From NCBI GenBank assembly GCA_030407085.1, contig CM059584.1:67778001-67842000 (forward strand): DNA of 64,000 nucleotides, written 5' to 3'. The position numbers were made by a program, and so were the translations under genes. The DNA is from Trichopria drosophilae (Eukaryota > Arthropoda > Insecta > Hymenoptera > Diapriidae). This document shows, in pieces, positions 14,119 through 24,586 of the stretch (position 1 is the first letter of the stretch; each line of letters begins with the position of its first letter). The notes beneath the pieces were generated by a model. The model searched no databases. It had not been told where the DNA came from and saw only the letters and a list, made by a program, of their open reading frames with translations.

Positions 14119-14671
14119 ATTATCATATAATCAAACTTGTCGAATTTGAAATCGGAGTCGGAGTGTCTTGGAAGACAACAGAATGCTATCGCGCATCACG
14201 AATTGAAATGGAGTCACAAAGCGAGCGCGGTATAAAACATTAAAAAATACGGATGTTTCGAAATTATTTCATCGCACTATCGCAAAAAAGCGTAGCTCAC
14301 AATGCTGAAGTCCCTTTACACTCGCCGATGCAGACATCTTGACCGATAACTCGAACCTTTGATGAAGTACACGGGCCAATCCTGACGGTCGATGACGATC
14401 CACTATGTCCAAGTCGTCCATCCTTTCGTCGTACCCTCCTGGCGGTCGCTCTTCTCCACAAATGTCCAAAATAATTCCCGTTGACGTGCCGAAATGTCCC
14501 AGCACGTAGACACACACGCGGAAGATAGTCTCATGTTCACATGTGCGGCACAAAGTTCAATCGCGAACACTCGCAGAAAACCAACTTCCACCATTTCCGG
14601 CGATAGTTCCCGGGTTTCGGCACCATTTTGTATACGAATGGTGGAAGGGCTTTGAAATGAAACACACGATT

Positions 14672-15063
14672 TGATCGGCCACAAAACTAAATATCAAATT
14701 TATTCCGATCAATCGGTGACGACCCGATCGCGACGCGGACTTCCTAACCCAACGACGTCCCTAAACGTTCTGAAAAAACCGATCGTCAGTTTTTCATACC
14801 TTAGTTCGACTTTTCAATTTCTCGAACATTTAAATAGACTACAACCTCATAGTATATATCGACATTATACTATTCGAATTACAAATAATTGTATCGAGAT
14901 CGTCACCATTTCAAAGGGCCTTTTACATAATTTACCTAACAGGTCTCCTTCAATTAGAGAGGTACCCCATTCGGGTGTGCAATGGCGTAGGGAAAACCAC
15001 TTCTGTGGGAAAAAACCTACGCCGGGTACCGCAGTTGATAAAACATCGATTCCGTCCGTAACA
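14672..15063 (+). repeat. Terminal direct repeat 3 (candidate 3' LTR of copy 2)
   Basis: 392 bp, starting TGATCGGCC and ending CCGTAACA. It aligns with the repeats at 4280 and 9448 over their length. Confidence 0.65.
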
Positions 15064-16185
15064 CCTACGTCGTTATGATTCACTAAATGCACACACGATT
15101 CACTTTCGTCTATCTCAGAAATAACTAGCAGGTATAATACAGCGATCATAATAGAAGTCACAATTAATTTCCGCAAAGGTATTTCACGTAGAGTAAGTTG
15201 CCACCTGGTCCAACCGTATAGATGACTTGACAGTACGTGGCTCTAATTTCATGCATGTCATCGGGAATCGAAAGGAATTCTTGAAATAAAAGCATCCGGA
15301 CATCTGGTAGCTGCTGATTTTATCAAGGCAGTTTTCTAGAATCGGTGTGCACACTCTAAACACAAAAAAGTTTTCTATAATCGGTGTGCACACTCTACCT
15401 CAAAAGCAGAAATACATATTCACAAAGTAAATGTTTCATCCTAAACACAAAATTAAATTAAAATACGTCTCCTTATCTAATAATAACTCTATTGCAGTAG
15501 AATTTCTCCGAAGATTTTTAAATTTTATTAAAAAATAACCTTCTGATAATCAAAAATCCATTGCTAAATGCGGAAACTGTCGAAAGAGAAGGGTTTGGCT
15601 TAGTAAAAAATGTAATCGTAAAAAATTAAAACACTAGCAAGGCCCAACGTGTCAAATATTTCGGATTTTTCGAGTTATTGAAGAAACAAGCCAAAAAATG
15701 AGTTATATAACTCAATAAATTGCTCATATCTTGTTTTCTTCGACATTTATCGAAAAAGTATTTTATATAGTACTTTTAACTTGTAGCTTTTAAAGAGCTT
15801 TAATTTCAGTGGTCATACGTTGCATTCTGATGAAAAGAACGCCCTACAGAGCGTTTTAAAGTCGCACGGTCGGCGCGAGCAATCACGAGAAACATGCAGC
15901 AGGCCTATACGATTCAATGCACGTGCGCTCCCCCCTCTCTCTTTCTCTTCTATTTTGTATGACATTCATGGAGTATAAGGGATGAAAGATCCGTTAGAAA
16001 AGAACGTTATCGGACATTCCGCAGGGTTCTTTGCCGAAAGTCAGATGATCTAACCGCCTTTGTGTTCGTGCACATGTCTCGACTAGTTCAGTCGCAACGT
16101 CGCGTCGCATCGTGCAATAGCAAACTGGTGGACGTTCTAGTTAGTGTGTCTCGGACTGTGGCATAATAAACCTTATCAAATAATG
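15064..16185. other. Spacer without recognised gene
   Basis: A 39-bp motif (TCGGTGTGCACACTCTA core) is tandemly duplicated at 15331-15396. From about 15830 the sequence becomes more GC-rich, with a pyrimidine run CCCCCCTCTCTCTTTCTC near 15930. No coding frame is supported. Confidence 0.4.
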
Positions 16186-16540
16186 AATCGTGAGGGAGCA
16201 ACAATTTTTTTAAACAATATATATTGTTTATTGCATAATAAACGATAAAAACGATACAAGTATCACCCAGAAATTCCAAATCGACTCGAAATAATTCACA
16301 GTAGCGTAGAATTGTGCTAGAAATAATGTCTATCTGAAATCGTGATGGAGCAACAATTTGTTCAAACAATATATATGGTTTATTGCATAATAAACGATAA
16401 AAACGATATAAGCATGGGCCATAAATTCCGAATAGACTCTAACAAAAGTCACAATATCGTAGAATTGTGCTAGAAATAAAGTCTATATGAAATCGTGAGA
16501 GAGCAACAATTTGTTTAAACAATATATATTGTATATTTTA
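16186..16540. repeat. Tandem repeat, 152-153 bp unit, about 2.3 copies
   Basis: Unit starts are marked by ATCGTGAGGGAGCAACAATT near 16187, 16339 and 16492. Each unit contains AACAATATATAT, TTTATTGCATAATAAACGAT and TAGAATTGTGCTAGAAATAA. The third unit breaks off where the cytosine-rich array starts. Confidence 0.85.
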
Positions 16541-16545
16541 AACCC

Positions 16546-17042
16546 ACCCCCCCCCCCCCCCACCCCCCCCCCCCCCCACCCCCCCCCCCCCCCACCCCCC
16601 CCCCCCCCCACCCCCCCCCCCCCCCACCCCCCCCCCCCCCCACCCCCCCCCCCCCCCACCCCCCCCCCCCCCCACCCCCCCCCCCCCCCACCCCCCCCCC
16701 CCCCCACCCCCCCCCCCCCCCACCCCCCCCCCCCCCCACCCCCCCCCCCCCCCACCCCCCCCCCCCCCCACCCCCCCCCCCCCCCACCCCCCCCCCCCCC
16801 CACCCCCCCCCCCCCCCACCCCCCCCCCCCCCCACCCCCCCCCCCCCCCACCCCCCCCCCCCCCCACCCCCCCCCCCCCCCACCCCCCCCCCCCCCCACC
16901 CCCCCCCCCCCCCACCCCCCCCCCCCCCCACCCCCCCCCCCCCCCACCCCCCCCCCCCCCCACCCCCCCCCCCCCCCACCCCCCCCCCCCCCCACCCCCC
17001 CCCCCCCCCACCCCCCCCCCCCCCCACCCCCCCCCCCCCCCA
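16546..17042. repeat. Perfect 16-bp tandem array (one A plus fifteen C), 31 units
   Basis: Adenines stand at 16546, 16562, 16578 and so on to 17042, every 16 bases, with only cytosine between. The 31 intervals show no error. The apparent 180-residue proline-rich or glycine-rich reading frames on both strands are products of this simple repeat (three units make 48 bases, hence a 16-residue period) and are not proteins. A near-identical array lies at 46405-46903. The minus strand would be a strong G-quadruplex former. Sequencing or polishing artefact is a serious alternative. Confidence 0.9.
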
Positions 17043-17988
17043 ACACGCAGGTCTAATTGCCAATCAATTAAGAAATAGATTAAGTTCAAAAAATTTGGAT
17101 ATGTTAGTATTTCTCAGAAGTATCGATGAAGACGTATGGTTCAAGTAAAGTTGTATGCCTATAATTACGATATGTGTAATGTTAAACAGTTATCTACCTA
17201 CCCTAGAACTAAAAAGTGCAATTAAAAAATTATTTAAACGTTTTTCAAAATTTGTGTTCTAATACTATAATTCCGCATAATATAAATTATTTCTACAAAA
17301 AATCAGACAAGTTGTTTAAAAATTGAATGAGAAGTCACTGAAAATCAATTATAATTCCTTTAAACATGGCCAAATTATCTTTTCTATATATAGTTTCAAT
17401 TTTCAACAGATTTCATTAAGCCTAAATTTCGGAAACAGCGTTTCAAACTATTTTAATTTATACTTTTCTAGTTTCCAGGTTAGGCTGGTAAGTGTTCTTC
17501 TTTGAAACCGCCTTAATGATTTAAGTAAATGTAGAAGAGCTAATATAATTTATATTTTACATATTTATGTAAGAAATATGTAAATTTGTCAATGTACAAA
17601 TGTGTTTAAATGTTCAATATTACGACCTCTGTAATGAATATTTGCCAAGATTAAACTTGTATATTATTGTTAAACCTTCACAGCTCTTAAAAATTATTTA
17701 TTATTGGTGAATAAACAATAAGCCTGTTATTATATATTAAGATATATTATGTTTTATTTTATTAAAAATTTGACGCTTTCGCGATTTTCTCGTCAAAATG
17801 GAAGGTTTTCTCTCGTTTCTGTTTTTCAATCGTGCTGAAAATTCTGGACTCATTTTGATCAAATTAGTCATTATATGGAGTCCCAAAACAAATTTCAGCA
17901 AGATCAATTGAGAACTGTAAAAGGAAAACCTGAAAACAATAAAAGTGTGACACTTTCAAGAATAAACGTTAAAATTAAAATAAAAAAA
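17043..17988. other. AT-rich spacer
   Basis: No gene was recognised. The last 100-200 bp before 17989 may belong to the hAT copy whose 3' end follows. Confidence 0.4.
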
Positions 17989-18283
17989 TTATTCTTTTTA
18001 TTTTCTGAAAAAATTTCACTGAATTTTATTTTTATTCATATAAAATGTATATTTTCGCCATAAAATATTGTTCATTTTGGAAAATCGCTTACATATTTAT
18101 TAAATTACATTTATGCAATATGCAAGTAACGTTACCGCCACGATCACTTTATGCAATTAGGTTTCTAATGAAAAGTCGACCAAAGTCGACTTTTCGTGTC
18201 GATTAATCGACTTTAAAAATCGAAGAAGTCAAAGTCGATTGTAAAGTCGAAAGTCGACTTTTTGGTCTGAGTTTCCATCCCTA
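17989..18283 (+). mobile_element. hAT element 3' end, copy 1
   Basis: 295 bp nearly identical to 21428-21722. Read inward from the right, the terminus is TAGGGATGGAAACTCAGACC, in the style of hAT terminal inverted repeats, and is followed by a dense set of GTCGAC/AAAGTCGA motifs in both orientations that can fold into hairpins. The second copy follows a hAT transposase C-terminus, which supports the assignment. Confidence 0.6.
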
Positions 18284-18358
18284 CCAGGGTACTGAAACGG
18301 GAATAGGGGCGGCGCTTGCCGTTAAATTAGTTCCGCGGAGAGACTGCAGTCTGCGAAG

Positions 18359-18428
18359 ATGTCGCTAGCTCGATGCGCATACGCGTACAGGAGTTGTCTT
18401 ACGCCGCGCATCTTGCATTTGAATTCAA
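18359..18428 (+). CDS. Candidate short first exon with a basic N-terminus (weak)
   Basis: ATG at 18359 opens a 23-codon frame (MSLARCAYAYRSC...) ending at a good splice donor, CAA|GTAAGA, at 18429. The peptide has arginines and no acidic residues, as in mitochondrial targeting sequences. It lies in a locally CpG-rich stretch (18300-18420) unlike its AT-rich surroundings. A second donor-like site, AAT|GTAAGT, lies near 18664. No downstream exon was identified, and the stretch could equally be the 5' leader of the hAT transcript ending at 21458. Treat as a hypothesis. Confidence 0.2.
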
Positions 18429-19164
18429 GTAAGAATTTCCGTGTTCATACCATACCGTATCGGCAAGAAATTTTAACGATGTGCAAATAAATTTGTTACC
18501 CTAAGTGCAAATAAAACTAGTACTAAGTATAGTGCAGGTGAAAAGTGCATAGTTTAACTGCTATTGTGCTACGTATTGATTAGACACTAGTGTGCAATCA
18601 AATTTTGAACAAGTGAAAAAGGCTTCCGGGAATTGGCAACCGAACTTTCTGGACGAAATCAATGTAAGTTAACTTTTATGCTTATCATTTTCCTATTGGG
18701 ATATGTAATGCCCTTATGAATAAAATTATATTAGAATTATATTAGAATAATCTAGAATTAATATACATCCTTTTAAAGGTGAAATTCGAATGAATGGGAT
18801 TTGAATGAATGGGATTCGAATGTATGGAGTATATGTACGATGTACGAATTGCAAAATGAAGTGTGAATTTAGACATTTGGGCGTATGCGTACACTTTGAT
18901 TTTTAGATAAAGGGATTTGATTGTATGGAGTATATGTACGATGTATGAATTGCAAAACGAAGTGTGAATTTAGAGATTTGGGCGTATGCGTACACTTTGA
19001 TTTTTAGCAGGATAAGTTCAAGGGATTTGAATGTATGGAGTATATGTACGATGTACGAATTGCAAAATGAAGTGTGAATTTAGACATTTGGGCGTATGCG
19101 TACACTTTGATTTTTAGATAGAGGGATTTGAATGTATGGAGTATATGTACGATGTATGAATTGC

Positions 19165-19270
19165 AAAAAGAAGCATGAATTACGGTCAGTCTGTAAAACA
19201 GCAATTTAAAAGCTGTGACTCGCCAATTCTCTAAATAAAGTCGATATTATTATTATTATTATTATTATTG
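19165..19270. repeat. Short insertion ending in (ATT)n
   Basis: About 75 bp that is not minisatellite, then (ATT)n to 19269. The layout resembles the 3' tail of a non-LTR retrotransposon or SINE fragment, but the body is too short to assign. Confidence 0.4.
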
Positions 19271-19451
19271 TTAATTTAGACATTTGGGCGTATGCGTACA
19301 TTTTGATTTTTCGCAGGATAAGTTCAAGGGATTTGAATGTATGGAGTATATGTACGATGTACGAATTGCAAAATGAAGTGTGAATTTAGACATTTGGGCA
19401 TATGCATACACTTTGATTTTTAGCTCAAGGGATTTGCATGTATGGAGTATA

Positions 19452-20889
19452 CAGGGTCATCGAAAAGTATCGGACCCCCCTAATATCTTCAGTTAGAATG
19501 CACTTAGGAGAAAATGTCCAATAGCAAAGTTGTATGGTTTCAAGCGGGGAGTAAGATGATGACCTTGACATTGACCTTGACCATGTCCTTCAAGGTCATT
19601 TCAAGGTCAATCTTATTTTTTTAAATAGAACCCCCTACATTTTATTGCATATTCTTATAGCTTATCTCGAGAGCTTTCCAAAACACTATAATAAAATATT
19701 TTTTTATCAAGTACTTTTTGAGTTATAAAGGTTTGAAGTTAACAATTTGTTAAGTGGTGTGCGAGTCCGACCAGTTAAGGCAAGAGTGGTGTGCGAGTCC
19801 GACCAGTTAAGGCAAGAGTGGTGTGCGAGTCCGACCAGTTAAGGCAAGAGTGGTGTGTGAGTCCGGCCAGTTAAGGCAAATTTAATTCCAATTGGTTAGC
19901 TTGGGCAAAATATTTAATTGTACCAAACAATTCACAATTGCTTGAAGCCGTACAATACTTTGCTATTGGACATTTTTCCAAAATGCATTCTTACTGAAAA
20001 TATTAGGGGGATCCGATTAATGTATTTTCTTTAAACCAATTAATTGGTCTCATTATTCCGCGCACAAAAGTATTAAGGTTATGATTACTGAAAACTAAAT
20101 AATATTTTACAAGATATTCTACATTTTGTGTCAAAAAATTGTTAACTTCAAACCTTTATAACTCAAAAAGTACTTGATAAAAAAATATTTTATTATAGTG
20201 TTTTGGAAAGCACAAAATGTAGAATATCTTGTAAAATATTATTTAGTTTTCAGTAATCATAACCTTAATACTTTTGTGCGCGGAATAATGAGACCAATTA
20301 ATTGGTTTAAAGAAAATACATTAATCGGATCCCCCTAATATTTTCAGTAAGAATGCATTTTGGAAAAATGTCCAATAGCAAAGTATTGTACGGCTTCAAG
20401 CAATTGTGAATTGTTTGGTACAATTAAATATTTTGCCCAAGCTAACCAATTGGAATTAAATTTGCCTTAACTGGCCGGACTCACACACCACTCTTGCCTT
20501 AACTGGTCGGACTCGCACACCACTCTTGCCTTAACTGGTCGGACTCGCACACCACTCTTGCCTTAACTGGTCGGACTCGCACACCACTTAACAAATTGTT
20601 AACTTCAAACCTTTATAACTCAAAAAGTACTTAATAAAAAAATATTTTATTATAGTGTTTTGGAAAGCTCTCGAGATAAGCTATAAGAATATGCAATAAA
20701 ATGTAGGGGGTTCTATTTAAAAAAATAAGATTGACCTTGAAATGACCTTGAAGGACATGGTCAAGGTCAAGGTCAAGGTCATCATCTTACTCCCCGCTTG
20801 AAACCATACAACTTTGCTATTGGACATTTTCTCCTAAGTGCATTCTAACTGAAGATATTAGGGGGGTCCGATACTTTTCGATGACCCTG
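19452..20889. mobile_element. Long palindromic foldback element with TA target duplication
   Basis: The arms 19452-20130 and 20211-20889 are both 679 bp and are inverted copies with very few differences (for example one in the GACCTTGAC repeat). They flank an 80-bp spacer. The ends are CAGGGTCATCGAAAAGTATC and its complement. TA flanks both ends (19450-19451 and 20890-20891), and removing the element plus one TA restores the intact minisatellite text GGAGTATATGTACG, direct evidence of a Tc1/mariner-type insertion. No transposase is encoded, so it would have been moved in trans. Each arm is itself a diverged foldback: the outer 80 bp recur inverted near 19940-20025. Confidence 0.85.
19754..19880. 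repeat. 32-bp tandem repeat, four copies (mirrored at about 20460-20587)
   Basis: The unit includes GTGGTGTGCGAGTCCGACCA and GTTAAGGCAAG. The fourth copy has GTGTGAGTCCGGCC. The inverted arm carries the same set in mirror image. No coding potential was seen. Confidence 0.85.
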
Positions 20890-21183
20890 TATGTACGATG
20901 TACGACTTGCAAAATGAAGTGTGAATTTAGACATTTGGGCGTATGCGTACACTTTGATTTTTAGCAGGGTAAGTTCAAGGGATTTGCATGTATATAATTG
21001 AACAAAGCAGAGAATATAAATGAAAATATAAAAAAATAACTGAAATTAATGTATGGAGTATAAATTTTGGTTTACTGAGTTATTCTAAAGTTGAAAAATT
21101 ACCTTGTTATTGTTCAATTAAATATAATGTTTGGTTATAAGCTTACTTAAAATTATTTTAATTTCACAAAAATGTAGCACAGA

Positions 21184-21458
21184 TGGTACGAGCAGAGATT
21201 GGGAACAATACAAAAACAAACGCGCCAACACAAACAACGCCACAGCTTAGCGGAAACGATGACGACATATGGGCTGAATTTGATAGGAAGGTAATGAATA
21301 AAACGCCAGTCGAGTACCAAGAAATGTCGGACGGATATCCGAATGAATTAAAGTGTTATATCAGCAAACCCCCCGTTCCAAGACGAGAAAATCCTAATCC
21401 CTTATTGGTACGGGAAGGGCTAAAAAGTTATTCTTTTTATTTTCTGACAAAATTTCAC
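21184..21458 (+). pseudogene. hAT transposase C-terminal fragment
   Basis: A frame beginning ATGGTACG directly after a splice acceptor-like CACAG encodes 91 residues. The middle (DDIWAEFDRKV, ELKCYISKPPVPRRENPNPL) matches the hAT C-terminal dimerisation region, where the family reads roughly E-YL-P-IPR-NPL-WW. The conserved part stops after REGLK and runs into the element's 3' non-coding end, so the remainder (the LP-SER segment) has been deleted. All catalytic residues, which lie upstream in the family, are absent. It may be translated from a spliced message but cannot be an active transposase. Confidence 0.55.
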
Positions 21459-21722
21459 TGAATTTTATTTTTATTCATATAAAATGTATATTTTCGCCAT
21501 AAAATATTGTTCATTTTGGAAAATCGCTTACATATTTATTAAATTACATTTATGCAATATGCAAGTAACGTTACCGCCACGATCACTTTATGCAATTAGG
21601 TTTCTAATGAAAAGTCGACCAAAGTCGACTTTTCGTGTCGATTAATCGACTTTAAAAATCGAAGAAGTCAAAGTCGATTGTAAAGTCGAAAGTCGACTTT
21701 TTGGTCTGAGTTTCCATCCCTA
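21428..21722 (+). mobile_element. hAT element 3' end, copy 2
   Basis: Direct repeat of 17989-18283, ending TTTCCATCCCTA at 21722. The base after the terminus starts GTACAAGC here and CCAGGGTA in copy 1, so these are different insertion sites. A matching 5' terminus was not found. Confidence 0.6.
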
Positions 21723-21877
21723 GTACAAGCATTAATAAACATGTCATTTACAAAGAAATTAAGTTATGTTTCTTATTGTGCATTAACAATTAATTAAAGT
21801 TAAGACTGCTTCATATATCATGATATGTTCATTAAAGCTTTGTTCTTTAGAAAGAAATGGAATATTTATTATTATTA

Positions 21878-22740
21878 TTATTCGTAATAAATATTTCTAA
21901 GCTTTGTATAAAAAATTACATTTTCGAAACCTATATTAAGTTCATCATTTACATCACACTGGTTTTCTGTTGAATCGAAACTAATTTTACGTTTCTTTCT
22001 TAATGAATTTTCAAAGACTGGTGAATCCTTAGCAATATTTTGTGGAATATTTTCTTGTTCTAAATTATTAGCATTGTCGAAAGCAGCATCACCCTCTTCA
22101 AAGATAGTGCACCTGTTTCTATATCAAAACGTTAAGAATTTTTTATTCATGATAATAATAAAATGTATAAATGAAAAAATTCTACATAGAACCTTTATAA
22201 ACATTCGAAAACAATTGAGGAGCTGCGACGACTAACGGTTTAACTGGAATATTTATATAACGAAAAAGTGCATCAAAGAATCGTGTAAAAAATTCACATA
22301 GCCGTCAATAACATAAATAGGTCAACATCTACTACAATAAATGAAACATTTTTTAAATATATGTCACATTAAAAACTGTACTTTTAGTGAATTTAACCTA
22401 TTTCGAATAGTGATTAACCTATACGCCGCAGTCTCTCAATTGCTAAAGAAAATGTACAAGCACTTTTTAAGTCAAAATATGAAATAATCAAAATTTTATG
22501 AGAAATGGTTGAATATTGAAAGATAAAAAATAATCGGAAATAAGATCAAACGCTTGTTTAAAGCTCAATTTCATTGTTTGCTTGAAATTTTCAACCGATT
22601 CTGCTGATATCGATTTGGACGATTAGTATTTAGTAGCACAAACTATTTCTAAAGTAATTCTAGGTTGAACTTAATATTAAGAATATAAAATTAACAAACC
22701 TATGTTGCTTTAGACGATCTTTTGCCGAATTTTTAAACAT
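21878..22740 (-). CDS. Candidate two-exon small protein, unrecognised
   Basis: Exon 1 is 22740-22700 (ATG, 13 codons, MFKNSAKDRLKQH) and ends at a donor, AG|GTTTGT. Exon 2 is 22112-21878, preceded by the acceptor GAAACAG. Joining CATAG to GTGC keeps the frame and gives about 91 residues with no stop until TAA at 21880-21878. The protein is polar, with an acidic stretch (IFEEGDAAFDN), a basic patch RKKRKISFD resembling a nuclear localisation signal, and a tail DVNDELNIGFEN. I do not recognise it. It is transcribed away from the P-type remnant at 22882, so it could be a host gene with a shared upstream region or a piece of another transposon. Evidence is splice-site and frame consistency only. 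Confidence 0.35.
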
Positions 22741-22881
22741 TTTCTGAAATGTCTAAAATTCTAAATGAAATTATTCATTATGAACTAAGTGGACACATTT
22801 TATAAATCATTAAATTTGTGACATATTGAATTCAGTAATATTTTTTAATATTTTTCTTTTTGTTTTCATTTTTAATTAAAG

Positions 22882-24007
22882 TCTGCTCCGTACAAATTTC
22901 CTCGATTGGCATCTGGAACCATTCCTTCGGTATTACAGTGGACAGAGTTCGCATCGGCGGAATCAACAGAACATCAATGCACCAATATTCCAATTCAAGC
23001 ATACTTCCATTCATTACAAACTAGTGACAATGCCTCTGAAATTATGGTCGAATCAGAGCAGTCAATTGCATTGACAGTACAAAGCGAACAAACATATCAT
23101 CGATTAGACACGTTAATGGTGGAGGAAGAAGTAGAGATGATCGATAGTAGCTCCCCCACAAATGATTGTCATCATCTACTAGATACAGTAATCAATTTTT
23201 ATAAATAAATATGTATCATATGTACATATTTATATGCCTTCACATTTGCATGCAATTGCAGAGATTTTTTGGCACAATTTGTCAAGTAGGGGGTATAATG
23301 ATCACCCTGGCACTCCTACGTTTCTTCAAATGTACAAGATATTATCCTTATACAGCGTCCTGAAACCACCGACCACAGGAAATTGTCAATTCCTGAAAAT
23401 AGACCATCCAGAACCTCTTTTTTCCATTACCGATTTGCGAAATATTTACAAAACTCCTGGATCCTCCAATGCTTTAACGAAAATCAAACAGAATATTCAC
23501 AAAGTAGAAACTGATGACTGGGATTTTGAATACTCCATTGATCACGATTATAACAAGCCAGAAGTTTCTGATTGCATTGCGTATTCCTTCACAGCGCATA
23601 TTACTCAATGTATTCTAAAATTTACACAGTGCAGTAGATGTCGGATTGCAATATTGAATCCTGAAAAACACAGCAACCGACCCGAAGCATCCCTTTACAA
23701 TCAATTAACCATAGATACCGATATTCTTCTTCACCCAAATATAAATTTTCACTATTTTATTAAAAGACTTGAGGATTTATTTTGTAAATTTTGCAATTTA
23801 CCGAATGTTTTTGAAAAAATATTGAATGAAATATTTAAGTCGTATAAATTTAGTTTCCCATACACAGATCATGCTCTGGATATTATTCCACAAATAATCC
23901 AGTATTTTATTCAAATTCGAATGATAAAAAATGCTAATGAAAGCAATGCACAGCAGAAAAAACAGAATCGGCATCGAAAGAAATGTGCAAAGTTTACTAT
24001 TACGTAG
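22882..24007 (+). pseudogene. P-type transposase remnant A, internally deleted (THAP tail plus C-terminus)
   Basis: After a splice acceptor (AATTAAAG, 22881), a frame of 109 codons begins YKFPRLASGTIPSVLQWTEF, the end of a THAP domain (the AVPTIF-type box). It ends at 23208 after a serine/glutamate-rich stretch. The next acceptor, TTGCAG at about 23260, starts RFFGTICQVGG; a one-base shift at the GTAGGGGGT run then gives YNDHPGTPTFLQMYKILSLY and LKPPTTGNC, the P-element C-terminal exon. This is open to 24006 and ends with a basic tail, KKQNRHRKKCAKFTIT. The coiled coil, RNase H core and GTP-binding insert are missing. The same two exons occur, with the whole middle present, in remnant C, so A looks like an internal deletion derivative of that family. 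The THAP zinc-finger exon upstream was not found. Confidence 0.7.
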
Positions 24008-24173
24008 TAAATTGCAAAAGTTACATTTTTTGTACAAATGTTTGAAATATTCTTTTTCATTATTATAAAAATTAAAAACTTTTATATAGCGTATTATTCC
24101 AGCATAACTTGTTTACCTTTTTTCAAAGTTTCTATTTTTTATTACATTATGTACACCATATATCTCTGACGCG

Positions 24174-24280
24174 CAGGGGGGGGGGGGTCAACTCTCATTG
24201 TACAGCGAGCCCGTTAGTTCCAACTTTGCGGCACGAGCCAGGTGGCGACACCGGCGCGCTGCGTGACGTATGCAATATGG
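24174..24280 (+). repeat. Left terminal inverted repeat of P-type element B
   Basis: It pairs with 31261-31385. It contains a run of twelve or more G at 24176-24187. Confidence 0.8.
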
Positions 24281-24586
24281 CCCCCACATTTTCTCTGTAC
24301 GAAAATCAAATGATCCGAACCGAAATGTATATTTCAAATTTGAATACTTAAAATAAATAAGATAGATGACCTGACTTCCCAAAAGTCTAATGTTCTTATA
24401 TTTTCACAAGAAAAATTATTTTATTGTTTTCGGTAGGTCTTGCTCCAAAAATTTATTTTCTGTCAAAGTTTAGCATTACATATTAAAAAATTTATTTTCT
24501 GCCAAAGTTTAGTAATTTTTGTTAATTTATTTTATGTTTGTATTCTTGTCTATTTAAAAAAGTACAGTACAATTATTTAATGGAAT

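Larger units (their letters stand above)
18796..21000. repeat. Minisatellite, about 100-110 bp unit, interrupted by insertions
   Basis: Units begin GGGATTTG at about 18812, 18912, 19022, 19123, 19328, 19429 and 20980. They contain GTATGGAGTATATGTACGAT, AATTGCAAAATGAAGTGTGA and ATTTGGGCGTATGCGTACAC. A 1438-bp element splits one unit at 19452-20889. A second insertion of about 100 bp at 19165-19270 ends in (ATT)n. Confidence 0.85.

Noticed and set aside
14269..14684. Overlapping minus-strand frames of 72-94 codons
   Set aside because: Three phases open at once in a locally GC-richer region, with no family resemblance.
16483..17089. Long proline-rich and glycine-rich reading frames on both strands
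   Set aside because: They are the six-frame translation of the C15A repeat; all frames are open because the repeat has no stop codon.
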